In this document: positions 1-6,209 of the stretch, one piece after another
How positions within the stretch are numbered: the stretch's first letter is position 1
Layout: each line of letters begins with the position of its first letter
Assembly (NCBI GenBank): GCA_028291305.1
Contig: JAQGII010000234.1
Location: 1 to 6,434 of the forward strand
Length of the DNA stretch: 6,434 bases
Reading direction: 5' to 3'
Source: Caulobacteraceae bacterium
GTDB taxonomy: Bacteria; Pseudomonadota; Alphaproteobacteria; Caulobacterales; Caulobacteraceae
Notes under the pieces: model-generated
The model's input: the letters and a program-made list of their open reading frames with translations, nothing else
Told to the model about the DNA's origin: nothing
Databases searched by the model: none
Program-made: the position numbers and the translations under genes

Positions 1-2397
1 CGCACCTCGGGCGCGGACAACAACCCGAACCTGACCCTGCGCGGCATCGGCGGCAACGCCCTGAACGGCACCTCCGGCGCGGCCCCGACCACCGGCGTCT
101 ACATCGACGACCAGCCGCTGCAAAAGCGCAACGCCAACGGCCTGGTGACGGGCTCGGGCTCGCCGCTTCCGCTGCTCTATGATCTGGACCGCATCGAAGT
201 TCTGCGCGGCCCGCAAGGCACCCTGTACGGCGGCTCGTCGGAAGGCGGCACCCTGCGCTTCATCACCCCCACCCCCAGCCTGACCACCTACAGCGGCCTC
301 GCCCGCGTCGGCGTGAGCGGCGTTGAAGGCGGCGGCCTCGGCAACGAGGAAGGCATCGCCATCGGCGGCCCGATCGTCCAGGACAAGCTCGGCTTCCGCA
401 TCAGCGGCTACCGCGACGACCGTCCGGGCTGGATCGACGACAAGTCGCTCTACGACGGCCACACCTTCGGCACCGACATCAACAAGGGCCACGACTACTC
501 TCTGAACTTCAAGCTGCTGTGGCAGATCACCCCCGACCTGAAGGCGACGCTCGGCTTCTTCGGCCAGGAAAACTACGACCAGGATTCCTCGAACTTCCGC
601 CTGAACTCGGGCGCGCAGGTCTTCGCCGGCGGCGTGTTCAACAACACCGGCAAGATCAACGGGGTGAACTTCTCGTTCCCCGCCACCACCTTCCCGGCCT
701 ACACCATCCCGGCGATGACGCAGTATGGCGAGACGTCCAATTCCAACGGGCGCTACCTGTCGACCACCAACGTCCAGTACGTCTCGTCGCCGCGCCGGAC
801 CATCGCCGGCATCCCCAGCCTGACGCTGGACTACAACTGGCACGACACCCTGGCCTTCCGCTCGATCTCCACCTGGGATTCCAACCGCACCAGCGGCAAC
901 ACCTTCACCGGCGGCGGCTCCGTGCGCACCGGCATCCTGCCCTATTCGGTGACCAGCAACATCGCGCCGGAATACATCAAGGGCGTGCCGGACGTGTTCA
1001 ACACCTACTTCTTCAACAACCGCCACAACGCCTATTCGGAAGAGGTGCGGGTCTCCACCATCGACCCGTCGTCGCCCCTGCAGTTCGTCGCCGGGATCTT
1101 CTTCCAGAAGTCGTCTCTGCGTGAAACGGTCGGCCAGCCGGGCAATGAAAACCTGGTGTCGCTGGCTCTGCGCGGCGTGCCGGAAGGCTACTTCCTGGGC
1201 GGCATGCCGGTGAACACCATGCAGGTGCCGGGCCAGCCCCTGATCGACGTGTCGACGCGCAACATCGCGGTCAACGAAACCGAACTGTCGGGCTTCGCCG
1301 ACGCGACCTACGCGATCACGAGCAAGCTGAAGGTCACGGCCGGCTTCCGCTACACCGACTACACTCAGTCCTTCTCGCAGATCTACGGCGGCGCCGTCGC
1401 CGGGGCCCCTCCCGGCTTCGTCGGCGCGTCGGACACGGGCGCGGTGGAAACCAACCCCGCCTCCATCACCCCGTTCCCCACCAACTACGCGGCCTGCCCG
1501 ACCAATAACAGCACGCTGGGCTGCCCCTACCAGTACACCAACAACACCCTGCATGAGCATCCGATCACGCCGAAGGTGGGCCTGTCCTACAACCTGACCT
1601 CGGCCGACCTGCTGTACTTCACCTATGCCCAAGGCTTCCGTCCGGGCGGCGTCAACCCGCCGGTCCCGGTGGCGCAGTGCGCGGCCGACCTGGCCGCCCT
1701 GGGCATCGGCGCCACGCCGGCCACCTATAAGCACGACACGGTGGACAGCTACGAAGCCGGCGGCAAGTTCCGGCTGTTCGATGGCCGCGCCCAGCTGAAC
1801 ACCAGCGTGTTCCGCATCAACTGGCAGGACATCCAGTTCACCCTGCCCCTGCGCCAGTGCGGCTTCTCCTACGTCGCCAACGGCGCCGCGGCGACCTCGA
1901 CCGGCTTCGAAACCCAGGCCACGGGCCGCGTTGGTCCGTTCCTGCTCAACGGCAACGTTGCCTACGACCAGGCCATCTATACGGCCGACGTGCTGGCGGT
2001 TCCCTCGCAGGGCGCCAAGAGCGCGATCATCGCCAAGAAGGGTGACAACCTCGGCAGCCCGGACTGGACCGTGAACCTGGGCGCGGAATACGACCACGAC
2101 GTGCTCAACTACCCCAGCTATCTGCGCCTCGATTACATGTACACGGGCAAGTACGAGCGCACGACCAGCCAGGGCACCACCAGCTACAACGCCGCCTTCT
2201 TCAACGGCAACGAGACCCACACCATGAACCTGCGAACCGGGGTCTATGTGAAGGCCACGGAAGTCGCGTTCTACATCAAGAACCTGACCAACTCGCAGGA
2301 GATCCTGAACCTCAACGAAGGCGTCAACTCCAACGTGATGACCGGCTCGACCTTCCAGCCGCGCACCTACGGGATGCAGATCAACTACCGCTGGTAA
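1..2397 (+). CDS. TonB-dependent outer-membrane receptor (5'-truncated by window edge)
   Basis: This is the C-terminal 798 codons of a TonB-dependent receptor, a gated outer-membrane beta-barrel that imports iron chelates or other scarce ligands using TonB/ExbBD energy. The frame is open from base 1, so the signal peptide, TonB box and first part of the plug lie outside the window. Plug-domain hallmarks are visible: LTLRGIGGN near codons 12-20, GVYIDD near 33-38, and RIEVLRGPQGTLYG at about 64-77, followed by the GGTLRFIT-type end of the plug. After that comes a long series of amphipathic beta-strands with aromatic and Asn/Gly-rich loops, including two cysteine pairs in loops. FTYAQGFRPGGVNPP and the last strand, ending YGMQINYRW with a terminal aromatic residue, are typical of the barrel end and its assembly signal. 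The GTG at 145 is inside the plug and is not the start. The ligand cannot be told from the sequence; iron-siderophore uptake is only the commonest role. A strong terminator follows at once, so this is the last gene of its transcript. Confidence 0.95.
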   Translation, partial: RTSGADNNPNLTLRGIGGNALNGTSGAAPTTGVYIDDQPLQKRNANGLVTGSGSPLPLLYDLDRIEVLRGPQGTLYGGSSEGGTLRFITPTPSLTTYSGLARVGVSGVEGGGLGNEEGIAIGGPIVQDKLGFRISGYRDDRPGWIDDKSLYDGHTFGTDINKGHDYSLNFKLLWQITPDLKATLGFFGQENYDQDSSNFRLNSGAQVFAGGVFNNTGKINGVNFSFPATTFPAYTIPAMTQYGETSNSNGRYLSTTNVQYVSSPRRTIAGIPSLTLDYNWHDTLAFRSISTWDSNRTSGNTFTGGGSVRTGILPYSVTSNIAPEYIKGVPDVFNTYFFNNRHNAYSEEVRVSTIDPSSPLQFVAGIFFQKSSLRETVGQPGNENLVSLALRGVPEGYFLGGMPVNTMQVPGQPLIDVSTRNIAVNETELSGFADATYAITSKLKVTAGFRYTDYTQSFSQIYGGAVAGAPPGFVGASDTGAVETNPASITPFPTNYAACPTNNSTLGCPYQYTNNTLHEHPITPKVGLSYNLTSADLLYFTYAQGFRPGGVNPPVPVAQCAADLAALGIGATPATYKHDTVDSYEAGGKFRLFDGRAQLNTSVFRINWQDIQFTLPLRQCGFSYVANGAAATSTGFETQATGRVGPFLLNGNVAYDQAIYTADVLAVPSQGAKSAIIAKKGDNLGSPDWTVNLGAEYDHDVLNYPSYLRLDYMYTGKYERTTSQGTTSYNAAFFNGNETHTMNLRTGVYVKATEVAFYIKNLTNSQEILNLNEGVNSNVMTGSTFQPRTYGMQINYRW

Positions 2398-2427
2398 GGA
2401 TCACCCCCCGATCCTCGGCGAACTGAG

Positions 2428-2459
2428 ATGGCGGGCGCTCCGGCGCCCGCCATTTTTTT
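2428..2459 (+). terminator. Intrinsic terminator of the TonB-dependent receptor gene
   Basis: A perfect 11-bp stem is formed by ATGGCGGGCGC (2428-2438) and GCGCCCGCCAT (2443-2453). It closes on the loop TCCG and runs directly into seven Ts (2453-2459). The loop is of the UNCG class closed by a C-G pair, an unusually stable tetraloop. It starts 31 bp after the receptor stop codon. There is no A-run on the opposite side that would make it bidirectional. Confidence 0.95.
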
Positions 2460-2521
2460 GCCCCCGCGCGCGCCGGCGCCGCCTGGGCTAGCTGTCGAAG
2501 CCATGAAGGGTGTTCACCGCG

Positions 2522-2585
2522 GCCGGTTCGCCCGGACGCGGAACCGGCGCGGACGCCAGGGGTTGGTAAGGCCTCCCCCCAACCC
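2522..2585 (+). other. Leader region of the CBS gene with two short inverted repeats
   Basis: Two perfect inverted repeats lie between the receptor terminator and the CBS-domain gene. The first is GCCGGTTC (2522-2529) with GAACCGGC (2541-2548), an 8-bp stem with an 11-nt loop. The second is GGGTTGG (2560-2566) with CCAACCC (2579-2585), a 7-bp stem with a 12-nt loop that ends just before the ribosome binding site. The first could be an operator or an RNA hairpin, and the second could affect translation start. Inverted repeats of 7-8 bp also arise by chance in such GC-rich DNA. I see no convincing -35/-10 promoter. Confidence 0.3.
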
Positions 2586-2587
2586 AT

Positions 2588-2591
2588 GAGG
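2588..2591 (+). promoter_or_regulatory. Ribosome binding site selecting the GTG start of the CBS gene
   Basis: GAGG lies 6 nt before the GTG at 2598. The alternative ATG at 2586 has only an AAGG 14 nt upstream. The spacing therefore favours the GTG, which also gives a protein starting MKVSEAMT, a usual beginning for this family. Confidence 0.6.
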
Positions 2592-2597
2592 TCCACC

Positions 2598-3008
2598 GTG
2601 AAAGTCAGCGAAGCTATGACGGCCCAGGTCGTGACCGCCAAACCGACGGACAGCGTCCGGTCGGTGGCCAGGATCATGCAGCAGGTCGATACCGGCGCCG
2701 TGCCGATCTTCGACGAAGGCAAGGTCGTGGGGCTGGTGACCGACCGCGACATCGTGCTGCGCATCGTGGCCGAGGGCGGCGACATCGAGGGCCCCGTCTC
2801 CGGCGCGATGAGCGACCACGTGCAAAGCTGCAAGGAAGACGACAACGTCGCCGACGCCGCCGGCCAGATGGCCCACCATCAGCTGCGCCGGCTGATCGTC
2901 ACCAACGACGCCGGCAAGCTGGTCGGCATCCTGTCGCTGGGCGACATCGCCGTCGACTACGGGAACAAGAAGGTCGGCCAGGTCCTGGAAGAGATATCCG
3001 CCGACTGA
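2598..3008 (+). CDS. Two-CBS-domain protein
   Basis: A small cytoplasmic protein (136 aa from the GTG, 140 aa if the ATG at 2586 is used) made almost entirely of a tandem CBS pair (Bateman module). CBS1 spans about residues 7-58 and ends in GLVTDRDIV; CBS2 spans about 71-122 and ends in GILSLGDIA. Both ends keep the family G-h-x-T/S-x-x-D pattern (TDRD and SLGD), in which the Thr/Ser and Asp contact the ribose of bound adenosine nucleotides such as AMP, ATP or NAD. There is no attached enzyme, channel or DNA-binding domain, so it is probably a stand-alone nucleotide-sensing regulator; its partner is unknown. The GTG start is preferred because of the GAGG 6 nt upstream. It appears monocistronic, between the receptor terminator and the convergent mtgA gene. 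Family assignment is firm; function is inference. Confidence 0.93.
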   Translation: MKVSEAMTAQVVTAKPTDSVRSVARIMQQVDTGAVPIFDEGKVVGLVTDRDIVLRIVAEGGDIEGPVSGAMSDHVQSCKEDDNVADAAGQMAHHQLRRLIVTNDAGKLVGILSLGDIAVDYGNKKVGQVLEEISAD

Positions 3009-3015
3009 CCCGGAG

Positions 3016-3053
3016 GGGCTGTCGGGCTAGCGCAGCACGCAGCCCGCCAGCCC
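3016..3053. terminator. Imperfect 13-bp inverted repeat at the convergent gene junction
   Basis: The arms 3016-3028 and 3041-3053 pair over 13 positions with one mismatch (T3022 against C3047) and a 12-nt loop. The repeat covers the gap between the CBS stop (3006-3008) and the mtgA stop (3027-3029) and reaches into the last codons of mtgA. Its position suits a structure that ends or stabilises transcripts from both directions. Neither strand has a T-run after it, so it is not a standard intrinsic terminator, and part of it must also encode the MtgA C-terminus. Confidence 0.35.
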
Positions 3054-3806
3054 GTCGTTCCGCACCGTGCCGACCCGCTCGGCGACGGTCCCGGCGCGAC
3101 GCTGCACGTAGCGGCCGGAATTGACCGCCTTCCACTTCAGCGGGCTGGGCAGGATGGCCACCAGATGGGCCGCCTCGGAGGTGGTCAGGTGTTTGGCCGA
3201 GTGGCCGAAGTAGACCTGGCTGGCGGCCTCCGCGCCATAGACGCCCGAGCCCCACTCGACGATGTTGAGGTAGACCTCCATGATCCGCCGCTTGCCCCAC
3301 AGGGCCTCGGTCAGGACCGTGAAATAGGCCTCCAGCCCCTTCCTCGCATAGTCGCGGTTGGGCCACAGGAAGGCGTTCTTGGCGGTCTGCTGGCTGATGG
3401 TCGAGCCGCCGCGGATCTTGCCGGGACGCTTCTCGTTGTGCTCCAGCGCCTTCTCCATGGCGGCGAATTCGAAGCCGTGGTGCAGGCAGAAGCGGGCGTC
3501 TTCGGAGGCGATCGCCGCCTGGGCCAGGGTGGGCGAGATGTCGTCGATGCCGCGCCAGCGATAGTCCATGCCGCGGCCCTGGAAGAAGCGCAGCACCATC
3601 AGCGACGTGATCGGCGGCGGCGCGAAGCGGTAGGCGAGGGTCGCCCCCACCGGCAGCACGACGGCGACGACGAACAGCAGGACGAACAGGCGTCCCAGGA
3701 CGCCCGACCGGCGCTTGGCCTTCTTGCCCGGCCTGGCGGCCTTGGCGCGCCTGCGCCCGGCGGTCACTGCTGTCATCAACCCTGCCCCGTGAGTCGGCAT
3801 GAGCAT
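3027..3806 (-). CDS. mtgA: Monofunctional biosynthetic peptidoglycan transglycosylase
   Basis: A membrane-anchored family GT51 enzyme that polymerises lipid II into glycan strands on the periplasmic face, without a transpeptidase domain. The 259 residues comprise a basic cytoplasmic N-terminus rich in Lys/Arg (about 18-39), one transmembrane segment (about 40-58), and the glycosyltransferase domain (about 85-235). The family motifs are intact: [13 protein letters not shown] (101-113, with catalytic Glu102), [13 protein letters not shown] (132-144), and [20 protein letters not shown] (155-174, with the second conserved glutamate at 159), then [16 protein letters not shown]. It is slightly longer than typical MtgA proteins (roughly 230-240 aa) because of the N-terminal tail. 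The start at 3806 is chosen because GGAGGAGG ends 2 nt upstream; ATGs at codons 3 and 11 are possible alternatives. It follows the WD40 gene by 33 bp and may be co-transcribed with it, though nothing links the two functions. Confidence 0.95.
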   Translation of the reverse strand: MLMPTHGAGLMTAVTAGRRRAKAARPGKKAKRRSGVLGRLFVLLFVVAVVLPVGATLAYRFAPPPITSLMVLRFFQGRGMDYRWRGIDDISPTLAQAAIASEDARFCLHHGFEFAAMEKALEHNEKRPGKIRGGSTISQQTAKNAFLWPNRDYARKGLEAYFTVLTEALWGKRRIMEVYLNIVEWGSGVYGAEAASQVYFGHSAKHLTTSEAAHLVAILPSPLKWKAVNSGRYVQRRAGTVAERVGTVRNDGLAGCVLR

Positions 3807-3834
3807 ATCCTCCTCCGCGTCAGCGGGGGAGGAT
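3807..3834 (-). promoter_or_regulatory. Palindrome containing the mtgA ribosome binding site
   Basis: The 12-base arms 3807-3818 and 3823-3834 are complementary except at one position (T3814/G3827, an A-C mismatch in the mtgA transcript) and enclose a 4-base loop. In the mtgA mRNA the 3' arm is GCGGAGGAGGAT, which holds the whole Shine-Dalgarno sequence GGAGGAGG (3809-3816) and abuts the ATG at 3806. The 5' arm can pair with it. Folding would hide the binding site, so mtgA translation may depend on ribosomes arriving from the WD40 gene, whose stop is only 5 bp further upstream. It also resembles C-rich/G-rich intergenic palindromes known in Caulobacter-type genomes, so it may be a dispersed repeat. 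Confidence 0.55.
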
Positions 3835-3839
3835 CGGAT

Positions 3840-4838
3840 TCACCCCATCAGGGGCAGGCCCGCCACCCCGGCCTTGCCGTCCTCGTCGCCCCAGGCCAGG
3901 CGGCCGCCGTCGGCGGATAGGGCCAGGGCGCTGATCGCGGCGCCGGTGTCGGTGCGCACCTTCTCCATGTGGTTCTGCTGCAGGTCCAGCACCCCGATGC
4001 GGCCGTCGTCGCGGCCGACGGCGAGCAGGGTCCGCGCCGGCAGGGCGGCGACGCGGGTGGTCATGCCGTTCTCGTCATAGGCCACTTCCGAGGCCTGCTT
4101 GCCCATCGGGCCGTTGCCGCCGCCGAAGGGCCACACCACCGCGCCGTTGGAGCCGGAGGTGGCCATGATCTGGCCGTTGAACAGGAAGCTCATCGACTTC
4201 ACCTTGGCCGGGTAGCCGCCCATCTGCATGTTCTTGACGTCCGACAGGCGCCAGCCGTGCAGCTGGCCCTCCTGCATCGACGAGACGATGAACCTGCCGT
4301 CCGGCGACCACGCCAGGCCGACGTGGCTGCCGGCCCATTTCAGCATCTGCGGCTTCTGCTCGGCGACGCGAGCGTACCACAGGGCGACGCCGCCATAGGT
4401 GGCGGTGGCCAGGCGCTTGCCGCCCTTGGGCTCGAAGGCGATGTCGGACACCGAGGCCTCGTGCCGGAAGGCGCGCGCGAAGGCCGGGTCGGCCACGTCG
4501 CGAACCTGCAGCTCCTTGCCGGCGGCGAAGGCGATCATGCCGGAGGCGGGGCTGGCGGCGACCGCGTCGATCCAGCGTCCCCCCTTGCCTTCTTTGGGGA
4601 TCTCGCCGACCAACTCCGGCCCCGAGGCCCGGCTCCAGACCACCCTCCCGTCGTCGCCGCCGGTGACGATGCCCTCGCCCGAGGGGTGGGCGCAGGCGCA
4701 TTGCACCGAACCGCCCGGATGGGCCTCGACGGTGGTCCCGTCCTCGAACCGCACCGTGCCGTCGCCCAGGGCGAAGATGGCGCGGGTCGAGCTGTCGAAC
4801 AGGACGGCGGTGACGTAGGCGTCGAAGTTGAAGTCCAT
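3840..4838 (-). CDS. WD40-repeat beta-propeller protein, cytoplasmic, function unknown
   Basis: The 332-residue product consists of about seven or eight WD40-like blades and little else. Repeated units read as a short strand, then HPSG/SPDG-type turns, then GGDDGRVVW or QEGQLHGWRL-type strands ending in a hydrophobic or Trp residue. Clear blades include VQCACAHPSGEGIVTGGDDG, HVGLAWSPDGRFIVSS, VKSMSFLFNGQIMATSGSNG and ISALALSADGGRLAWGDEDG. There is no signal peptide or membrane segment, so it should be cytoplasmic and act as a protein-interaction scaffold. Its only cysteines sit in a CACAH cluster (Cys47, Cys49, His51) in the second blade. The start at 4838 is preferred over the ATG at 4844 because AGGGG lies 6 nt before it. 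It lies downstream of a COG0523 GTPase and a ZnuB-like permease; a role in metal homeostasis is suggested by context only. The fold is secure and the function is not. Confidence 0.88.
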   Translation of the reverse strand: MDFNFDAYVTAVLFDSSTRAIFALGDGTVRFEDGTTVEAHPGGSVQCACAHPSGEGIVTGGDDGRVVWSRASGPELVGEIPKEGKGGRWIDAVAASPASGMIAFAAGKELQVRDVADPAFARAFRHEASVSDIAFEPKGGKRLATATYGGVALWYARVAEQKPQMLKWAGSHVGLAWSPDGRFIVSSMQEGQLHGWRLSDVKNMQMGGYPAKVKSMSFLFNGQIMATSGSNGAVVWPFGGGNGPMGKQASEVAYDENGMTTRVAALPARTLLAVGRDDGRIGVLDLQQNHMEKVRTDTGAAISALALSADGGRLAWGDEDGKAGVAGLPLMG

Positions 4839-4844
4839 TTCCAT

Positions 4845-4849
4845 CCCCT
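4845..4849 (-). promoter_or_regulatory. Ribosome binding site of the WD40 gene
   Basis: AGGGG on the minus strand lies 6 nt before the ATG at 4838 but directly touches the ATG at 4844, so it favours the inner start. The REP-like hairpin begins 9 bp upstream of it in the transcript. Confidence 0.5.
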
Positions 4850-4850
4850 A

Positions 4851-4906
4851 CACCGTCATCCTCGGGCTTGTCCCGAGGACCCAGCAGCGAAGAACCTCGA
4901 CGCTGC
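4851..4906. repeat. REP-like intergenic element with two hairpins
   Basis: The element starts CACCGTCATCC and contains a perfect 8-bp inverted repeat, TCCTCGGG (4859-4866) and CCCGAGGA (4872-4879), with the loop CTTGT. It is followed by ACCCAGCA and a second 6-bp inverted repeat, GCAGCG (4884-4889) and CGCTGC (4901-4906). From memory, the phrase GTCATCCTCGGGCTTGTCCCGAGG is a multi-copy intergenic palindrome in Caulobacterales and related alphaproteobacteria; this could not be checked here. It sits immediately upstream of the WD40 ribosome binding site, so it is part of that gene's leader or of a read-through transcript from the GTPase gene. Confidence 0.65.
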
Positions 4907-4912
4907 GGCGGT

Positions 4913-4982
4913 AAAAAACCTGAACCACGAAGGCCACGAAGGTCACAAAGGCCATGGCGCCCCGGGCTTCGCGGCCTTCGTG
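4913..4982 (-). terminator. Possible terminator after the COG0523 gene: inverted repeat followed by T6
   Basis: On the minus strand, CACGAAGGCC (4982-4973) is the exact complement of GGCCTTCGTG (4935-4926), 37 nt further on. Seven bases after the second arm comes a run of six Ts (4918-4913). The left arm could also pair over 8 bp with the neighbouring tandem copy. The long loop and the gap before the T-run make this weaker than a standard intrinsic terminator. It may reduce read-through from the GTPase gene into the WD40 gene. Confidence 0.35.
4925..4951. repeat. Three tandem copies of a 9-bp repeat (CCACGAAGG)
   Basis: CCACGAAGG occurs twice exactly (4925-4933, 4934-4942), then once as TCACAAAGG (4943-4951), before the phase breaks down at CCATGGCGC. 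The repeat lies in non-coding DNA between the GTPase and WD40 genes. Similar CACGAAGG tandem runs are familiar from bacterial intergenic regions. With no spacers and 9-bp units it is not a CRISPR. Confidence 0.7.
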
Positions 4983-5064
4983 CTGTTGGCGGTGAAACCC
5001 GGCTTTTGGCCTGAGCTGCCCCCCGGCGCGGCCTGCACGGCTGCAGCCGCTCCGTTGACCGGAC

Positions 5065-6147
5065 CTATTGAGCCGCGGTCGCTTCGAAGCCGGCCTTCAG
5101 CTTGGCCTCGTCGAGGTTGCGGCCGATGAACACCATGCGGCTGTAGCGTTCCTCGCCCGGCCGCCAATCGCGCTGCAGGTCGCCCTCCAGGATCATGTGC
5201 ACGGCCTGGAACACCAGCCGCTTGTCCTCGCCCTTGACGTCGATGATGCCCTTGGCGCGGAGGATGTCGGGGCCCTGCTCGGCCAGCAGCTCGTTGAGCC
5301 ACCTGGTCACGGCGTTGGCGTCCACCGGCCTGTCCAGGCGCAGGGAGACACCCTTGATGTCGTCGTCGTGGCGGGCGTCGGTGTTGCCGTCGGCGTGGTG
5401 GTGATGGTCGTGGCCGTGATCGTGGCCGTGGTGGTCGTGGCCGCAGTGCTCGTCGTGCACATGGCCGGCCTCGCCGTGGGTCGGGTTGAGGAACTGCGGC
5501 TCGATGTCGACGATGCGGTCCAGGTCGAACCCGCCCCGGCCGAGGATGGCGCTGAGCGGCACGTTGGAGCGGGTGGCGCGGTGGATCGGGGCCAGGGGGT
5601 TCATCCGGCGCAGGCGCGCCTCGATCATCCTGAGGTCGTCCTCGGACACCAGGTCGGCCTTGTTCAGCACGATCTGGTCGGCGAAGGCGATCTGCTCGCG
5701 CACCACCTTGGAGTCCGACAGCCGCAGCAGGACGTGCTTGGCGTCGACCACCGTGGTCACCGAATCGAGCTTGGCCTTGGCCTTGACCTCGTCGTCGACG
5801 AAGAAGGTCTGGACCACCGGGCCGGGATCGGCCAGGCCGGTGGTTTCGATGATGATGGCGTCGAACTTGCCCTTGCGCTTCATCAGCCCCGAGACCACCC
5901 GGATCAGGTCGCCGCGCACCGTGCAGCAGACGCAGCCGTTGTTCATCTCGAACACTTCCTCGTCGGCCCCGACGATCAGCTCGTTGTCGATGCCGATCTC
6001 GCCGAACTCGTTGACGATCACCGCATACTTCTTGCCGTGGTCCTAGGTGAGGATGCGGTTGAGCAGGGTGGTCTTACCGGCGCCGAGGTAGCCGGTCAGC
6101 ACGGTGACGGGCGTGGGGCCGGAACCCCGGGGGGACGTGTCGCTCAT
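5065..6147 (-). pseudogene. COG0523 (CobW/G3E family) GTPase, probable zinc metallochaperone, interrupted by an in-frame TAG at codon 35
   Basis: Members of this family are GTPases that deliver metals, often zinc or cobalt, to target proteins. Read through the stop, the gene encodes 360 positions. The P-loop GYLGAGKTT is at 19-27, the metal-binding CxCC in NNGCVCCTVRGDL has cysteines at 72, 74 and 75, ETTGLADP is at 101-108, and NKAD is at 162-165. A histidine loop (14 His in residues 224-251) and a CobW C-terminal domain (about 265-355) complete it. The lesion is TAG at 6043-6045, in the phrase LLNRILT-stop-DHGKKYA, where relatives usually have an acidic residue; GAG to TAG is one base change. 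Both sides are in the same frame and undamaged. Restart at the GTG at 6019-6021 would give 318 residues without the P-loop, so no GTPase activity is expected. The start at 6147 has a weak GAAAG 9 nt upstream. It follows the ZnuB-like gene by 62 bp. The alternative explanation is a base-calling error in an intact gene. Confidence 0.88.
5395..5478 (-). repeat. Histidine-rich coding repeat in the COG0523 gene
   Basis: This stretch encodes residues 224-251 of the GTPase, with 14 His interleaved with Asp and Gly (HDHHGHDHGHDHHHH) and one Cys. The DNA is a degenerate run of GGCCACGACCAC-like units on the coding strand. Such loops in COG0523 proteins bind and probably store or hand over zinc. The repetitive DNA could change length by slippage. 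Confidence 0.8.
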
Positions 6148-6209
6148 TATGATGTGCTTTCTACGCGCAGGCTGATGCCCAAAGCCGATGGCCGGGCCCG
6201 GGTCAAGCC

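Noticed and set aside
145..147. GTG as the receptor start codon
   Set aside because: Plug-domain sequence (LTLRGIGGN, GVYIDDQPL) continues in frame upstream to base 1, so the gene starts outside the window.
2461..2597. Sigma-70 type promoter for the CBS gene (a GCTAGC near 2487)
   Set aside because: No TTGAC-like element lies at a suitable distance, so the match is too weak to report.
2381..2879. Leftward open frames opposite the CBS gene
   Set aside because: They lie across a well-supported two-CBS gene and the receptor terminator, and encode no recognisable motif.
4925..4951. CRISPR-like array
   Set aside because: The units are 9 bp, directly adjacent with no spacers, and no cas gene is present.
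6145..6170. Possible Zur box near CATTATGATG upstream of the GTPase gene
   Set aside because: The sequence is not a proper palindrome and lacks the AT-rich dyad of known alphaproteobacterial Zur sites. Any such site is more likely upstream of the permease operon, outside the window.
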